Shown: positions 25,950-36,279, numbered from the stretch's first letter. The stretch: DNA of 64,000 nucleotides from CAYWBU01 sp942491525 (GCA_942491525.1 CALOBW010000064.1:62001-126000); one strand, 5' to 3'. Made by a program: numbers and translations. Notes: generated by a model not told the origin, from the sequence alone.

Positions 25950-27509
25950 ATGAAAGATCTATCTGTCGACCGTCGGGATTTTCTTAAATTTTCTGCAGCT
26001 GCGTTTTTGGGTGGTTGTGCCACTTCCGGCAGGGGGCCACTCGATGATGATGTTTATTCGGGCCAGTTGCTGCTCATCAACTGCAATGTTGTAGATGTTG
26101 AGGGCGCAAGCGTGATTTCTAATGCATCATTGCGGATTGAGGCGGGCAGAGTCCGCTCAATTGAGGCTGGTCAGATTTCGCTCAATGGTTATGAGCAGAT
26201 CATTGACCTTGGTGGTCGCTATGTTATCCCGGGCCTGATTGATGCTCATTGTCACACCACCATGTCGCCGGTCTGGCGCATGCGCTCTGTGCTCGATCTG
26301 CCGCTTCATCTGGACATGATGGAGCGTCAGTGTGAGATTTCGGTTGAGAGCGGCATAACCACTGTCCGCGATTGCGGATCCTTCCCGCCCCAGCTGCGCA
26401 ACTATATGCGGCGTATAGAGAGTGGTGATCTGCTCGGGCCGCGGGTGGTCTACTGTAACTCGATCAGTAACATCAAGGGTGGGCATCCCTCGGTACCGCC
26501 TGAGGCGGTCAGTCGTCTGGCGTTGCTGCTGGAGCCGATTTTGGGTTTGACCATGACCAATTTTGAAAGTGAGCAGGAGTTGTCCAAGGTCCTGGATGAG
26601 AATACTCAGGGGGCTTCGTTCCTTAAACTGACCGTCGATAATGAAACGATATTCTGTAAGGATGTCGAATTTCCGGTCTACACGGACCGTATGCTTGATA
26701 TGTTCGTTGAGGCCCATCAAAAGCTTGGTTTGCCGATTGTCTGCCACTGTCATCGCAAGTGGGGGTTTGATCGTCTGGTGAATTATCCGGTGCACTCGTT
26801 TGAACATATGATTGGTGATGCATATCTGAGTGAAGCTGATGTGGAGCTGATGGTTAAGAAGAACATCTCCATTGTGCCTACCATGACTGTGGCCCAGTCT
26901 TTAATGAATGAAGAGGCCTTTGATGAGATCCCGGCCGGCCTGCGCAGTGATTTTGTCGACCAGGAGCTGGCGGAGCGCAGAAAGTACATCTATGGATCGG
27001 AGGTGTATGACCACTGCGATCCGACACTGCATGATGATAATCTGGCTGAACTGCGTCACTATAAGGAGATGGGGCGGGAGAATCTTTGGGCCAATAATAA
27101 GTTTCTGGTTAATCCGGATCTCTATTTTGGTGTCGTAAAGCATGCGCCCGGAAATCTGAAGCTCCTTAGGGATGCCGGGGTAAATATCGGTTGCGGCATA
27201 GATGCCGGCATGCCCTTTACCTATTTTGGCGGTATGTATCGCGAGTATGAGGCTTATGCCAGGGCCGGTTTCTCCAATGCCGAAATTTTGCGCTGTGCCA
27301 CGATTAATAATGCACGCATTCTAAAGCTTGAGGATTCCATCGGTACGCTCAAAAGCGGTAAGTTGGCTGATCTGGCTGTTCTTGATGGTGACCCGCTGGC
27401 TGATATTGGATTCCTTAAAAAGCCGGTGGCTGTTTTTAAGGATGGTCAGCTGGCCTATGCGACAGGACGTGTCGAGCAGTCGGCAGACGGTCGTTACTCT
27501 TTGATATAA
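25950..27509 (+). CDS. Tat-exported lipoprotein amidohydrolase (imidazolonepropionase-like)
   Basis: 519 aa. The N-terminus combines a twin-arginine motif (DRRDFLKFSAA, R8-R9) with a lipobox (FLGGC, C23), so the enzyme is likely folded in the cytoplasm, exported by Tat and lipid-anchored. The catalytic domain is metal-dependent amidohydrolase: GLIDAHCHTTMSP (H100, H102), SFLKLTVDN (possible bridging lysine), VCHCHRKWGF, HSFEHMIGDA, and GCGIDAGMPF (catalytic Asp), ending in LKSGKLADLAVLDGDPL. Relatives are cyclic-amide or peptide hydrolases. Strong site GAGGAGG before ATG; terminator follows. Confidence 0.88.
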   Translation: MKDLSVDRRDFLKFSAAAFLGGCATSGRGPLDDDVYSGQLLLINCNVVDVEGASVISNASLRIEAGRVRSIEAGQISLNGYEQIIDLGGRYVIPGLIDAHCHTTMSPVWRMRSVLDLPLHLDMMERQCEISVESGITTVRDCGSFPPQLRNYMRRIESGDLLGPRVVYCNSISNIKGGHPSVPPEAVSRLALLLEPILGLTMTNFESEQELSKVLDENTQGASFLKLTVDNETIFCKDVEFPVYTDRMLDMFVEAHQKLGLPIVCHCHRKWGFDRLVNYPVHSFEHMIGDAYLSEADVELMVKKNISIVPTMTVAQSLMNEEAFDEIPAGLRSDFVDQELAERRKYIYGSEVYDHCDPTLHDDNLAELRHYKEMGRENLWANNKFLVNPDLYFGVVKHAPGNLKLLRDAGVNIGCGIDAGMPFTYFGGMYREYEAYARAGFSNAEILRCATINNARILKLEDSIGTLKSGKLADLAVLDGDPLADIGFLKKPVAVFKDGQLAYATGRVEQSADGRYSLI

Positions 27510-27514
27510 TTATG

Positions 27515-27534
27515 GGCGGGCCTGCTGGTCCGCC
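27515..27534 (+). terminator. Hairpin terminator after the amidohydrolase gene
   Basis: Stem GGCGGGCC / GGTCCGCC (eight pairs, one G-U) with TGCT loop, followed by TAATTTAAA. A short U-poor tail makes it moderate. Confidence 0.6.
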
Positions 27535-27585
27535 TAATTTAAATATTCTTGGTCTGCAAATCTTAAGTGGTTGAATTTAAAAGGA

Positions 27586-27672
27586 TGGTGCCGGGAGGGG
27601 GACTTGAACCCCCACAGGAATACTCCCACATGAACCTGAATCATGCGCGTCTACCAATTCCGCCATCCCGGC
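27586..27672 (-). tRNA. tRNA-Leu (anticodon CAG)
   Basis: On the - strand the acceptor stem GCCGGGA pairs with TCCCGGC, the discriminator is A and CCA is encoded. Anticodon stem CATGA/TCATG encloses the loop TTCAGGT, giving anticodon CAG. A long variable arm (class II) and the T arm with GGTTCAAGTCC are present. Length 87 bases including CCA. Confidence 0.97.
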
Positions 27673-27743
27673 TTTTCTTTGGCTTGATCACCAAAGCGGT
27701 TTCTTCTATACTCAGCCTCCTCAGAAATGTCAAGGGATGAAAT

Positions 27744-28670
27744 ATGAAAATTTTAAAAGGTACACAGACGTTGAAATCTTCGCAGTTTACGCGCCCCGTT
27801 GTCACCATCGGAAACTTTGATGGCTGCCACCTCGGCCACCAGGAAATTTTTAAGCGCACGAAACAGTTTGCTGATGAAAATGGCGGTGAGGCTCTGGTCT
27901 ATACATTTGATCCGCACCCGGCATCCATCGTCAAGGGCATTAAGCCGCAGTTGATCTTCAGTCTGGATGAGAAAATTGCGGCGATCCAGTCAATGCAGAT
28001 GGACGCGCTCGTGATCGCGGGCTTCAATAAAGATGTTGCGGCCACTGAGCCGGAGACCTTTATCCGTGAGGTGATAGTTGAAAAGATCGGTGCCATCGGC
28101 CTTGTGGTCGGTCATGACTTTGTCTTCGGCCGGGCCAATACCGGCGATATCGATTTTCTGCGCGAGATGGGCCGCAAGTATGGCTTCTTTGTCGATCAGG
28201 TTCAGTCGGTCATGTCTGAGGGCATGATTGTCTCCAGCTCCTGCATCAGGCGACTGCTGAGCGCCGGCGACGTCGGGCGGGCCAATCGCTTCATGATGCA
28301 CCCCTATCGTCTGAAGGGCAGGGTGGTTCACGGTATGAACCGCGGTCGCGAATTAGGATTTCCCACGGCCAACCTGGAAGTTGAGAAGACCCTCATCCCG
28401 GCCTATGGCGTATATGCCGCACATGTTAAGTTTGATTCGCAGTGCTATGATGGCATACTCAACATCGGCAACAATCCTACCTTTGGTGATGTCGGTACCT
28501 CCATCGAGGTCTTTATCTTTGATTTTGACTCCGAGCTCTATGACCATGAGATCACCGTTGAGCTGATTGATTATATCAGGGGCGAGATCAAGTTTCCGGA
28601 CAAGAGCTATCTGATTGATCAGATGGAGGTTGACTGCAAACAGGCCCGCCGCGTATTGGAAGCCCTATGA
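27744..28670 (+). CDS. ribF: Bifunctional riboflavin kinase / FAD synthetase
   Basis: 308 aa, normal length. The N-terminal adenylyltransferase domain has VTIGNFDGCHLGHQEIF (nucleotide-binding), VVGHDFVFGRANTGD and VSSSCIRRLLSAGDV; the C-terminal flavokinase domain has GRVVHGMNRGRELGFPTANL (P-T-A-N core) and later YDHEITVELIDYIR. It makes FMN and FAD from riboflavin. It precedes a phosphoesterase gene with ATGA overlap. Confidence 0.97.
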   Translation: MKILKGTQTLKSSQFTRPVVTIGNFDGCHLGHQEIFKRTKQFADENGGEALVYTFDPHPASIVKGIKPQLIFSLDEKIAAIQSMQMDALVIAGFNKDVAATEPETFIREVIVEKIGAIGLVVGHDFVFGRANTGDIDFLREMGRKYGFFVDQVQSVMSEGMIVSSSCIRRLLSAGDVGRANRFMMHPYRLKGRVVHGMNRGRELGFPTANLEVEKTLIPAYGVYAAHVKFDSQCYDGILNIGNNPTFGDVGTSIEVFIFDFDSELYDHEITVELIDYIRGEIKFPDKSYLIDQMEVDCKQARRVLEAL

Positions 28671-29374
28671 AAATTTTTGCGATAGCCGACCTGCACCTGG
28701 CCTTCAGCGTTGATAAGCCCATGCACATCTTTGGGGAACACTGGATCGATCATCCGCAGAAGATTGCAGCCGCCTGGCGTGAGCTGGTCAGTGAGGATGA
28801 TCTGGTGCTTATTCCCGGCGATGTTTCATGGGCTATGCGTCTCAATGAGGCCGAGCTGGACTTTGGGTTCATTGATGAACTGCCCGGGCGTAAGGTTGTC
28901 ATCAGGGGTAATCATGACTACTGGTGGGCTAGCCTCAAGAAGATGCGCGAATCGCTGCCCGGCAGCATATTGCCGCTGCAGAACACCTCTTTTGTCGCCG
29001 GTAATGTGGGTATTGCCGGCAGCCGGCTCTGGATTGACCCGGATTTGAATCTCGAGAGCGGTTCTGAGGATGATGCGAAAATCTTTAAACGCGAGCTGGC
29101 ACGGCTGCGGATGTCACTTGACTCTCTGCCGGGCGACATTGAGCATAAGATCATCATGACCCATTACCCGCCCCTGGCGCTAAACGGCGATTCCGGTCTG
29201 GCGGTCGAGTTGGGGCGCGAGTATGGTTGCGATCTCTGGATCTTCGGCCACATGCACCTCAGTGACATCGCCCCTGATTACTCGGCCTTCAACCGTGAGA
29301 TTGATGGTACGCGCTATGAGTTTGTCTCGGCCGACTATCTTGGCTTTGTGCCCAAGTTGATCTTTGAAGTTTGA
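28667..29374 (+). CDS. Calcineurin-like metallophosphoesterase
   Basis: 235 aa. Metal-binding blocks: IFAIADLHLAF (D-x-H), IPGDVSWAM (GD), VIRGNHDYWW (GNHD), IIMTHYPPLAL and FGHMHLSD (GH-x-H). The spacing fits a family of predicted phosphohydrolases common in Firmicutes and deltaproteobacteria; substrate not known. It starts inside the ribF stop codon (ATGA), so the two are co-translated. A perfect TTGACA overlaps its stop, but no matching -10 was found. Confidence 0.88.
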   Translation: MKIFAIADLHLAFSVDKPMHIFGEHWIDHPQKIAAAWRELVSEDDLVLIPGDVSWAMRLNEAELDFGFIDELPGRKVVIRGNHDYWWASLKKMRESLPGSILPLQNTSFVAGNVGIAGSRLWIDPDLNLESGSEDDAKIFKRELARLRMSLDSLPGDIEHKIIMTHYPPLALNGDSGLAVELGREYGCDLWIFGHMHLSDIAPDYSAFNREIDGTRYEFVSADYLGFVPKLIFEV

Positions 29375-29434
29375 CATAAATTTACAATTCCTGTTAGGTC
29401 ATTGTTGATTGATAACCAATTTCGAGGAGGGAAA

Positions 29435-30556
29435 ATGAAGAGATTTATAGTTGTTCTAATGGCTGCCACCCTGGTGCTGGCTGGTTGCGGAGAAAAGAAG
29501 CCTGAAGAGGCTAATGTGATTAAACTGGGCGTGGCCGGTGCCCACAGTGGCGATCTTGCATCCTACGGCAATCCGACCGTTAATGCCGCCAAGCTGGTGG
29601 TTAAGGAGATCAATGATGCCGGCGGAATCCTGGGTAAGCAGGTTGTGCTGGTTGTGGAGGACGATCAGTGCAAGCCGGAGGTTGCCGCCAATGTAGCTGC
29701 CAAGCTTGTTTCTGATCAGGTTGATGTTGTGCTGGGTCACATCTGTTCCGGCGCCACCAAGGCCGCTCTTAATATTTACAAGGATGCCGGCATTATCGTT
29801 ATGTCGCCTTCCGCCACCAATGTTGATCTGACCAAGAGTGGCGAGTATCCCAATTTCTTCAGAACCATCAGTCCGGATGACGCCCAGGCTATCCTGCAGG
29901 TCAAGTTTGCCACCGAGACTCTCGGTCTCAAGAAGATCGCTGTTCTGCATGACAAGGGCGACTACGGCAAGGGAATCGCCGAGTTTGCCAAAGGCTACCT
30001 TGAGGCCAACCCCGAGGCTGAAGTTGTTCTTTTCGAGGGCATTACCCCGGGGGCAGTTGATTACTCGGCTGTGGTGCAGAAGATTAAGCGCTCCGGTGCC
30101 GAGGCTGTGATTTTCGGTGGCTACCATCCAGAGGCCTCCAAGATTGTCGGCCAGATGCGCAGCAAGGATATGGACACTGTCTTTATCTCCGATGATGGCG
30201 TAAAGGATGAAACTTTTATCAAAGTTGCTGAGAAGAATGCCGAGGGCGTCTATGCCACCGGTCCCATCGACACTACCAAGTCACCGATTGCCTTGGCCGC
30301 TGCCGAGGCCCATAAGGCCACCTTTGGTGACGAGTATGGCGCTTTCTTCCTGAATGCCTATGCCGCCACCAAGGCCCTGCTGAACGCCGTTGAGAAGGCC
30401 GGCTCAACAGAGTATGACGCCGTCAAGGGTGCGTTGCAGGCCGAGTGGGTTGACACCACCCTGGGTAAGATCAGTTTTGACGAGCGCGGCGATGCCAAGG
30501 GTATTGGCTTCTCAATGTATCAGGTCAGAGATGGAGCTTATGTAGAAGTCGAATAA
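29435..30556 (+). CDS. livK: Branched-chain amino-acid ABC transporter, substrate-binding lipoprotein
   Basis: 373 aa from ATG 29435 (GAGGAGG at 29424-29430). Signal peptide with lipobox LVLAGC (C18), so a membrane-anchored lipoprotein rather than a free periplasmic protein. The mature part is the Leu/Ile/Val-binding family: IKLGVAGAHSGDLASYG, INDAGGILGKQVVLVVEDDQC, VLGHICSGATKA, and MSPSATNVDLTKSG. It delivers substrate to the LivHM permease encoded next. A terminator lies between it and livH, which would allow higher expression of the binding protein than of the permease. Confidence 0.95.
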   Translation: MKRFIVVLMAATLVLAGCGEKKPEEANVIKLGVAGAHSGDLASYGNPTVNAAKLVVKEINDAGGILGKQVVLVVEDDQCKPEVAANVAAKLVSDQVDVVLGHICSGATKAALNIYKDAGIIVMSPSATNVDLTKSGEYPNFFRTISPDDAQAILQVKFATETLGLKKIAVLHDKGDYGKGIAEFAKGYLEANPEAEVVLFEGITPGAVDYSAVVQKIKRSGAEAVIFGGYHPEASKIVGQMRSKDMDTVFISDDGVKDETFIKVAEKNAEGVYATGPIDTTKSPIALAAAEAHKATFGDEYGAFFLNAYAATKALLNAVEKAGSTEYDAVKGALQAEWVDTTLGKISFDERGDAKGIGFSMYQVRDGAYVEVE

Positions 30557-30581
30557 TGCATGGTAGTTTATCATAAAATAG

Positions 30582-30609
30582 ACCCTTCCTCTTATGGGGA
30601 AGGGTTTTT
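30582..30609 (+). terminator. Rho-independent terminator between livK and livH
   Basis: Stem ACCCTTCC / GGAAGGGT with an eight-base loop followed by TTTTT. It probably reduces but does not abolish readthrough into livHMGF, a common way to keep the binding protein in excess. Confidence 0.85.
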
Positions 30610-30672
30610 GTTTATCTGTGCGCTGTAATTTGTTATGAACGGCCTAAATATTTACGCTTTGGAAGGAATCTG

Positions 30673-31575
<903 letters not shown>

Positions 31576-31577
31576 TC

Positions 31578-32810
31578 ATGGCGGATGCAAGAAAGATGAT
31601 AGGTTTTGTGCGCAGGGAGCTGCGTCAGTCTGTGCTGGTTTCGCTCTGGTTCATGTTTCTGACTTTCCCGATCATGGTGATCAAGGTTGATACTTTGGAG
31701 AAGACCATTATCTGGCGCTGGCACAATATGATTTTTGTGGGTGTGGGCGCCTTTGCGCTCTCCTTTGTCTGGCGGGCCCTGCTGAAGCGGCGAAATAACC
31801 GGAAGAGTGACGTCGACCTCTGGCAGCATAAGATCAGTGAACTGGTGAATAGCGACCCGCGCATCCTGTGGGGCACTCTGGGCAGCCTGCTGATTGCCGC
31901 AGTTGTTTTCCCCTTCTTTGCCTCCAGCTACTCCATCGGCATCATGGCAACGGCTTTGAGCTGGGTCATGCTGGGCCTGGGCCTTAACATCGTCGTCGGC
32001 CTGGCCGGTCTGCTGGATCTGGGTTATGTGGCCTTTTATGCCGTCGGCGCCTACAGTTATGCGCTGCTCAATATGCACTTTGGCATCAGCTTCTGGCTGG
32101 CGCTGCCCATCGGTGCCCTGCTGGCAGCCATGTTCGGCATCCTGCTGGGTATTCCGGTCCTGCGTCTGCGCGGTGACTATCTGGCCATTGTAACCCTCGG
32201 TTTCGGCGAGATTATCCGCCTGGTGCTGCAGAACTGGAACGACTTTTCGCGCGGGCCCAGCGGCATCTCCGGCATCGACCGGCCGGACCTCTTCGGCATG
32301 AAGCTCTCTCTGCATCAGCACGCCATTTTGATCTACCTGATCGTGCTGCTGCTGGTCATATTTACCATCTTTGTGGTTAATCGCTTGCGCAACTCGCGCA
32401 TCGGGCGGGCCTGGATTGCGCTGCGTGAAGATGAGATCGCCTGTCAGGCCATGGGCATCGACCGTATGCGCACCAAACTGACCGCCTTCGCTCTGGGCGC
32501 CACCTGGGCCGGCATGGCCGGGGTCGTCTTTGCCGGGCGCGTGACCTTTATCAACCCCGACAGCTTCACCTTCTGGGAGTCGGCTCTGATCCTCTCCATT
32601 GTTGTCCTGGGCGGCATGGGTTCTATTGTGGGTGTCATCCTGGCGGCCTTTATCCTGGTTCTGCTGCCCGAGTACTTCAGGGCCTTCAGCGAGTACCGCA
32701 TGCTGGTCTTTGGCGCCTGCATGGTGCTGATGATGGTTTTCAGGCCTCAGGGTTTGATTGCCAAGGTTCAGCGTCACTATCAGTTCAAGAAGTTGGAGAG
32801 TGAGTCATGA
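31578..32810 (+). CDS. livM: Branched-chain amino-acid ABC transporter permease LivM
   Basis: 410 aa. The core permease begins near residue 120 (GLGLNIVVGLAGLLDLGYVAFYAVGAY), with LRLRGDYLAIVTLGFGEIIRL and the ATPase-coupling loop ALREDEIACQAMGIDRMRTK, then GGMGSIVGVILAAF. The first 115 residues, with two extra hydrophobic segments and a basic loop, are an extension seen in E. coli-type LivM. Overlaps livG by ATGA. Confidence 0.96.
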   Translation: MADARKMIGFVRRELRQSVLVSLWFMFLTFPIMVIKVDTLEKTIIWRWHNMIFVGVGAFALSFVWRALLKRRNNRKSDVDLWQHKISELVNSDPRILWGTLGSLLIAAVVFPFFASSYSIGIMATALSWVMLGLGLNIVVGLAGLLDLGYVAFYAVGAYSYALLNMHFGISFWLALPIGALLAAMFGILLGIPVLRLRGDYLAIVTLGFGEIIRLVLQNWNDFSRGPSGISGIDRPDLFGMKLSLHQHAILIYLIVLLLVIFTIFVVNRLRNSRIGRAWIALREDEIACQAMGIDRMRTKLTAFALGATWAGMAGVVFAGRVTFINPDSFTFWESALILSIVVLGGMGSIVGVILAAFILVLLPEYFRAFSEYRMLVFGACMVLMMVFRPQGLIAKVQRHYQFKKLESES

Positions 32811-33619
32811 AGAAGATGCGCCCGGTTCTGGACGTTAAGGGCCTCTGTATGTATTTTGGGGGCCTCAAAGCCATCGATGGAGTTGATTTCCAGGTGCGTG
32901 AGGGTGAGATTGTAGCCCTGATCGGCCCCAATGGCGCCGGCAAGACCACTTTCTTCAACTGTGTGACCGGTATCTATAATCCCACCAGCGGTGATATCTT
33001 GGTGCATCCAGTCGGCAAGGATGCCGTCAGACTGAATGGACTCAAGCCCAACAGGGTGACAGAGCACGGATTGGCCAGAACCTTTCAGAATATTCGTCTG
33101 TTTCAGAACATGACCGTGCTCGAAAATGTCATGGTTGCCCGCCACTGCCGCACCCGGACCGGTATTCTGGGGGCCGTTCTGCGTACCCGTCGGGCCCGCA
33201 GAGAGGAGCAGGAGATTGTGGAGTTCTCTTACGGACTGCTGAAGAAAGTTGGGCTGGAGGCGCATGTCAATGATTTGGCCAGCGAACTGCCCTACGGCGC
33301 CCAGCGCCGCCTGGAGATCGCCCGTGCCATGGCTACCGAGCCCTATCTGCTGCTGCTGGATGAGCCCGCCGCCGGCATGAACCCCAAGGAGACCGAGGAA
33401 CTTGATCAGCTGATTACCAAGTTGCGTGACAATGAGGGGGTCTCCATCATGCTGATCGAACACGATATGAAGTTGGTTATGAGTATTTCAGACCGTATCT
33501 ATGTTGTTGACCACGGGCAGCTGATCGCTCAGGGCGAGCCGCGTGAGGTTGCCGATAATCCGGCGGTCATCAAGGCCTATCTGGGTGAAAGCACCGATGA
33601 GGATATAATCAATGCTTAG
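32807..33619 (+). CDS. livG: Branched-chain amino-acid ABC transporter ATPase LivG
   Basis: 270 aa. Walker A GPNGAGKTTFFNC, Q-loop RTFQNIRLFQNMTVLENVMVA, signature-like ELPYGAQRRLEIARAMA (canonical LSGGQ replaced by LPYGA, as usual in LivG), Walker B LLLLDEPAAGMNP and the H-loop LIEHDMKLVM. Pairs with LivF to drive the LivHM permease. Starts inside the livM stop. Confidence 0.96.
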   Translation: MKKMRPVLDVKGLCMYFGGLKAIDGVDFQVREGEIVALIGPNGAGKTTFFNCVTGIYNPTSGDILVHPVGKDAVRLNGLKPNRVTEHGLARTFQNIRLFQNMTVLENVMVARHCRTRTGILGAVLRTRRARREEQEIVEFSYGLLKKVGLEAHVNDLASELPYGAQRRLEIARAMATEPYLLLLDEPAAGMNPKETEELDQLITKLRDNEGVSIMLIEHDMKLVMSISDRIYVVDHGQLIAQGEPREVADNPAVIKAYLGESTDEDIINA

Positions 33620-34319
33620 AGTCCACAATCTGCACTCTTACTATGGCGGTATCGAGGCCCTTAAGGGAGTCTCCCTGGATGTTAATGAGGGGGAGATCAT
33701 CACTCTGATTGGCGCCAATGGTGCCGGCAAGTCCACCACCCTGATGTCGATCTGCGGCATTGTGCCCCCGCGCGAGGGCGAGATCTACTTCTGTGACAAT
33801 CCCATTCATGAGATGAGCCCCGAGAAGATCTATGCCCAGGGCATTATTCAGGTGCCGGAGGGGCGGCGCATTTTTGCCGATCTGACGGTGACCGAAAACC
33901 TGGATATGGGCGCCTATCTGCGCAAGGATAAGGCTGGCATCCGGCATGATCTGGAGCGCATGTTTGAACTCTTCCCGCGCCTGGCCGAACGGCGCAATCA
34001 GCAGGGCGGAACTCTGAGTGGCGGCGAGCAGCAGATGCTGGCCATTGCCCGCGGATTGATGGGTCAGCCCCGGCTGTTGCTGCTGGATGAGCCATCTCTG
34101 GGCCTGGCGCCGGTCTTGGTGCAGCTGATTTTTGATATTATCCGCAAAATCAACAAGGAGGATGGTACGACGATCTTTCTGGTTGAACAGAACGCCAACA
34201 TGGCGCTCAAAATTGCCGACCGCGGCTATGTGATGGAGAATGGAGTGGTGACCATTTCGGATAGTGCCGCCAATCTGTTGAGTAGTGAAAAGGTTAAAGA
34301 GGCCTATCTAGGCCTCTAA
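33612..34319 (+). CDS. livF: Branched-chain amino-acid ABC transporter ATPase LivF
   Basis: 235 aa. Walker A GANGAGKSTTLMS, Q-loop IIQVPEGRRIFADLTVTENL, signature TLSGGEQQMLAIARGL, Walker B LLLLDEPSLGLAPV and H-loop LVEQNANMAL. Overlaps livG by eight bases. A six-pair hairpin (GAGGCC / GGCCTC) spans the last codons. Confidence 0.96.
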   Translation: MLRVHNLHSYYGGIEALKGVSLDVNEGEIITLIGANGAGKSTTLMSICGIVPPREGEIYFCDNPIHEMSPEKIYAQGIIQVPEGRRIFADLTVTENLDMGAYLRKDKAGIRHDLERMFELFPRLAERRNQQGGTLSGGEQQMLAIARGLMGQPRLLLLDEPSLGLAPVLVQLIFDIIRKINKEDGTTIFLVEQNANMALKIADRGYVMENGVVTISDSAANLLSSEKVKEAYLGL

Positions 34320-34332
34320 TTTGGAGGATGAA

Positions 34333-34941
34333 ATGAAAAAGTTGTTATATGCTGGTGCCGCAGCCTGCGGCTGGTTTGGTTTTTCGAGATATCTGGGCAA
34401 GATTGATGAGCAGATCAGTTACGAAGCTGCGCGCGGCTATACCGGTGTGATTCGCCCCGATACCCCGGAGCTGGATGCCAAGATTGCATCTCTGACCGAT
34501 TCGCCCTTCGGTGTTGAGCACTCCTGCTACATCAACGCCAAGCCTGAAGATGTGTTTGAATTTATCTGTGACTTCGCGAGGATTAAGGACTGGATGCCCG
34601 GTCTGACCAAGACCTGGTCAGATGATTCCAAGGCTGAGGTGCCTGGCGGTCCCGGTGCAGTGCGTTCCATCAGGGCTATGGGCGGCAAGATGACCTACGA
34701 GACCGTTATTGCCAAGCAGTTTCCCATGTTAAACTACTCGGCCAGTGACAAGTCTCTGGGCGGCATGTATACCAAGCATCTGGGTGCCCAGATCTGTCTG
34801 CCGGAAGGCGAGGGGACCCGTTTTATCTGGCGTTCCTATGCCGTTGATTCGCCCAATCCCATCATGCGCTTTGCCTCCAAGTATATCTTCCTGATCATGG
34901 TTGGTCAGAGCGTGATTAATCTACAGAAGAAGTTCAGCTGA
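34333..34941 (+). CDS. SRPBCC/polyketide-cyclase-fold protein
   Basis: 202 aa from ATG 34333 (TTGGAGGA just upstream). After a short hydrophobic N-terminus (LLYAGAAACGWFGFSRYLG, possibly a weak membrane anchor) the protein shows the START/SRPBCC pattern: HSCYINAKPEDVFEFICDFARIKDWMPG, then VRSIRAMGGKMTYETV, and a C-terminal helix. Such folds bind hydrophobic ligands; the function here is unknown. It follows livF by 13 bases and precedes the M20 peptidase, so it is part of the same transcript. Confidence 0.75.
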   Translation: MKKLLYAGAAACGWFGFSRYLGKIDEQISYEAARGYTGVIRPDTPELDAKIASLTDSPFGVEHSCYINAKPEDVFEFICDFARIKDWMPGLTKTWSDDSKAEVPGGPGAVRSIRAMGGKMTYETVIAKQFPMLNYSASDKSLGGMYTKHLGAQICLPEGEGTRFIWRSYAVDSPNPIMRFASKYIFLIMVGQSVINLQKKFS

Positions 34942-34947
34942 GGCTTT

Positions 34948-36279
34948 ATGCTGCCTAATTGGGATTACAGTGCCCTTAAAACTGAGTATATTGAGCATCT
35001 TCAGAATCTGATCAGGATTGACACAGTCAATCCTCCGGGCAACGAGATTGCGGCGGTCAGATATTTGGCCGGCATACTTGATGAAGAGGGAATCGATTAC
35101 ACTGTGCTAGAGTCAGCACCGGGTAGGGGCTCAATTGTCGCCAGGCTCAAGGGTGACGGCAGCAAACGTCCTCTGCTGATGATGTCGCATCTGGATGTTG
35201 TCGGCTTTGAATCTGATAAGTGGCGCTATGATCCGCTGGGCGGAGAGATAACCGAGGGCTGTGTCTGGGGGCGCGGTAGTCTGGACTGTAAAAACTCGGT
35301 TGCGCTCTGGCTCATGGTTATGCTTGCCTTTAAGCGCAACGGGCTGGTGCCCAAGCGGGATCTGATATTTCTGGCAAATGCTGATGAAGAGTCGGGTGGG
35401 CGTTATGGTTTGGAGTGGATTGTAAATAATCACTGGGATTTGATTGATGCTGAAACGGCCCTTAATGAAGGTGGCGGTTTTGGAATCGAATTTCTTAATC
35501 AGACCTACTTTACCTATCAGAATGCTGAAAAGGGCAATATCTGGTTGCGTATAAAGGCCAAGGGAACGCCAGGTCATGCATCTGTGCCCCTTTCGGATAA
35601 TCCGACTCTTCGGGTTGGCGAATTGATTCATAAGCTGAATTCAGTCAGGTTCCCGGTTAATGTGACTGAGACTATGCGGCGTATGATCATGACCATGGCG
35701 GAGAGTCAGAGGTTTCCGGTCAATGTGGTTCTGCCGTATTTGCTCAATCCGGTTTTTTCTGAGGCGATCATTAAGTTGGGCATCAAGGATGATGCCGTTG
35801 CCGGCAGTTTTCGGTCCATGCTGCGTAATACGATCTGTCCAACCGTCATTAGAGCCGGACAGAAGGTTAATGTGATTCCGTCCGAGGCGGCCCTGGAGAT
35901 CGATTATCGCGTGCTGCCCGGTCACACGATAGCCGAGGAGTTGAACCTGATCAGAAAGAAGATCGGTAAGGATTTTGAGGTTGAGATTCTGGACATGCAG
36001 CCGCCCAGTGAGTCGCCTATAGACAATGAGTTGGTTAATTCGATACGCAGAGGGCTTGCAAGGCATGCTGGTGATGCGCATCTGGTGCCACTCCTGCTCC
36101 CGGGCGTCACCGATGGAGTGTTCCTGCGCCAGAAGGGTGTGGCTGTCTATGGTTTTACGCCGGTGCTTGCCCATGATGAGATTGATTTGGCTCACAGCCA
36201 TAACGAGCGCATCTCGCTTGAGAGTCTTGAATTTGCCGTCAAGCTCGGGTTGGATGTGGTTGTTGATTATGTGATGTAG
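34948..36279 (+). CDS. M20 family metallopeptidase/deacylase (ArgE/DapE/CPG2 type)
   Basis: 443 aa. All metal ligands of the M20 family are visible: MSHLDVVGFE (H), GRGSLDCKN (bridging D), NADEESGGRYG (catalytic base E and ligand E), EGGGFG and AHSHNERI (last H). The dimerisation-domain histidine is in GTPGHASVPL. These enzymes hydrolyse N-acyl amino acids or dipeptides. Placed between an amino-acid importer and a permease, it may release amino acids from peptides or N-acyl forms in the cytoplasm; this is inference. Confidence 0.9.
   Translation: MLPNWDYSALKTEYIEHLQNLIRIDTVNPPGNEIAAVRYLAGILDEEGIDYTVLESAPGRGSIVARLKGDGSKRPLLMMSHLDVVGFESDKWRYDPLGGEITEGCVWGRGSLDCKNSVALWLMVMLAFKRNGLVPKRDLIFLANADEESGGRYGLEWIVNNHWDLIDAETALNEGGGFGIEFLNQTYFTYQNAEKGNIWLRIKAKGTPGHASVPLSDNPTLRVGELIHKLNSVRFPVNVTETMRRMIMTMAESQRFPVNVVLPYLLNPVFSEAIIKLGIKDDAVAGSFRSMLRNTICPTVIRAGQKVNVIPSEAALEIDYRVLPGHTIAEELNLIRKKIGKDFEVEILDMQPPSESPIDNELVNSIRRGLARHAGDAHLVPLLLPGVTDGVFLRQKGVAVYGFTPVLAHDEIDLAHSHNERISLESLEFAVKLGLDVVVDYVM

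Noticed and set aside
29371..29399. Perfect -35-like TTGACA overlapping the phosphoesterase stop, upstream of livK
   Set aside because: At 17 bases the -10 position reads TTAGGT, which matches poorly; no promoter is claimed.
34299..34316. GAGGCC / GGCCTC hairpin at the end of livF
   Set aside because: Six pairs only, inside codons and without a U-tract; the next gene is 13 bases away, so a terminator is unlikely.
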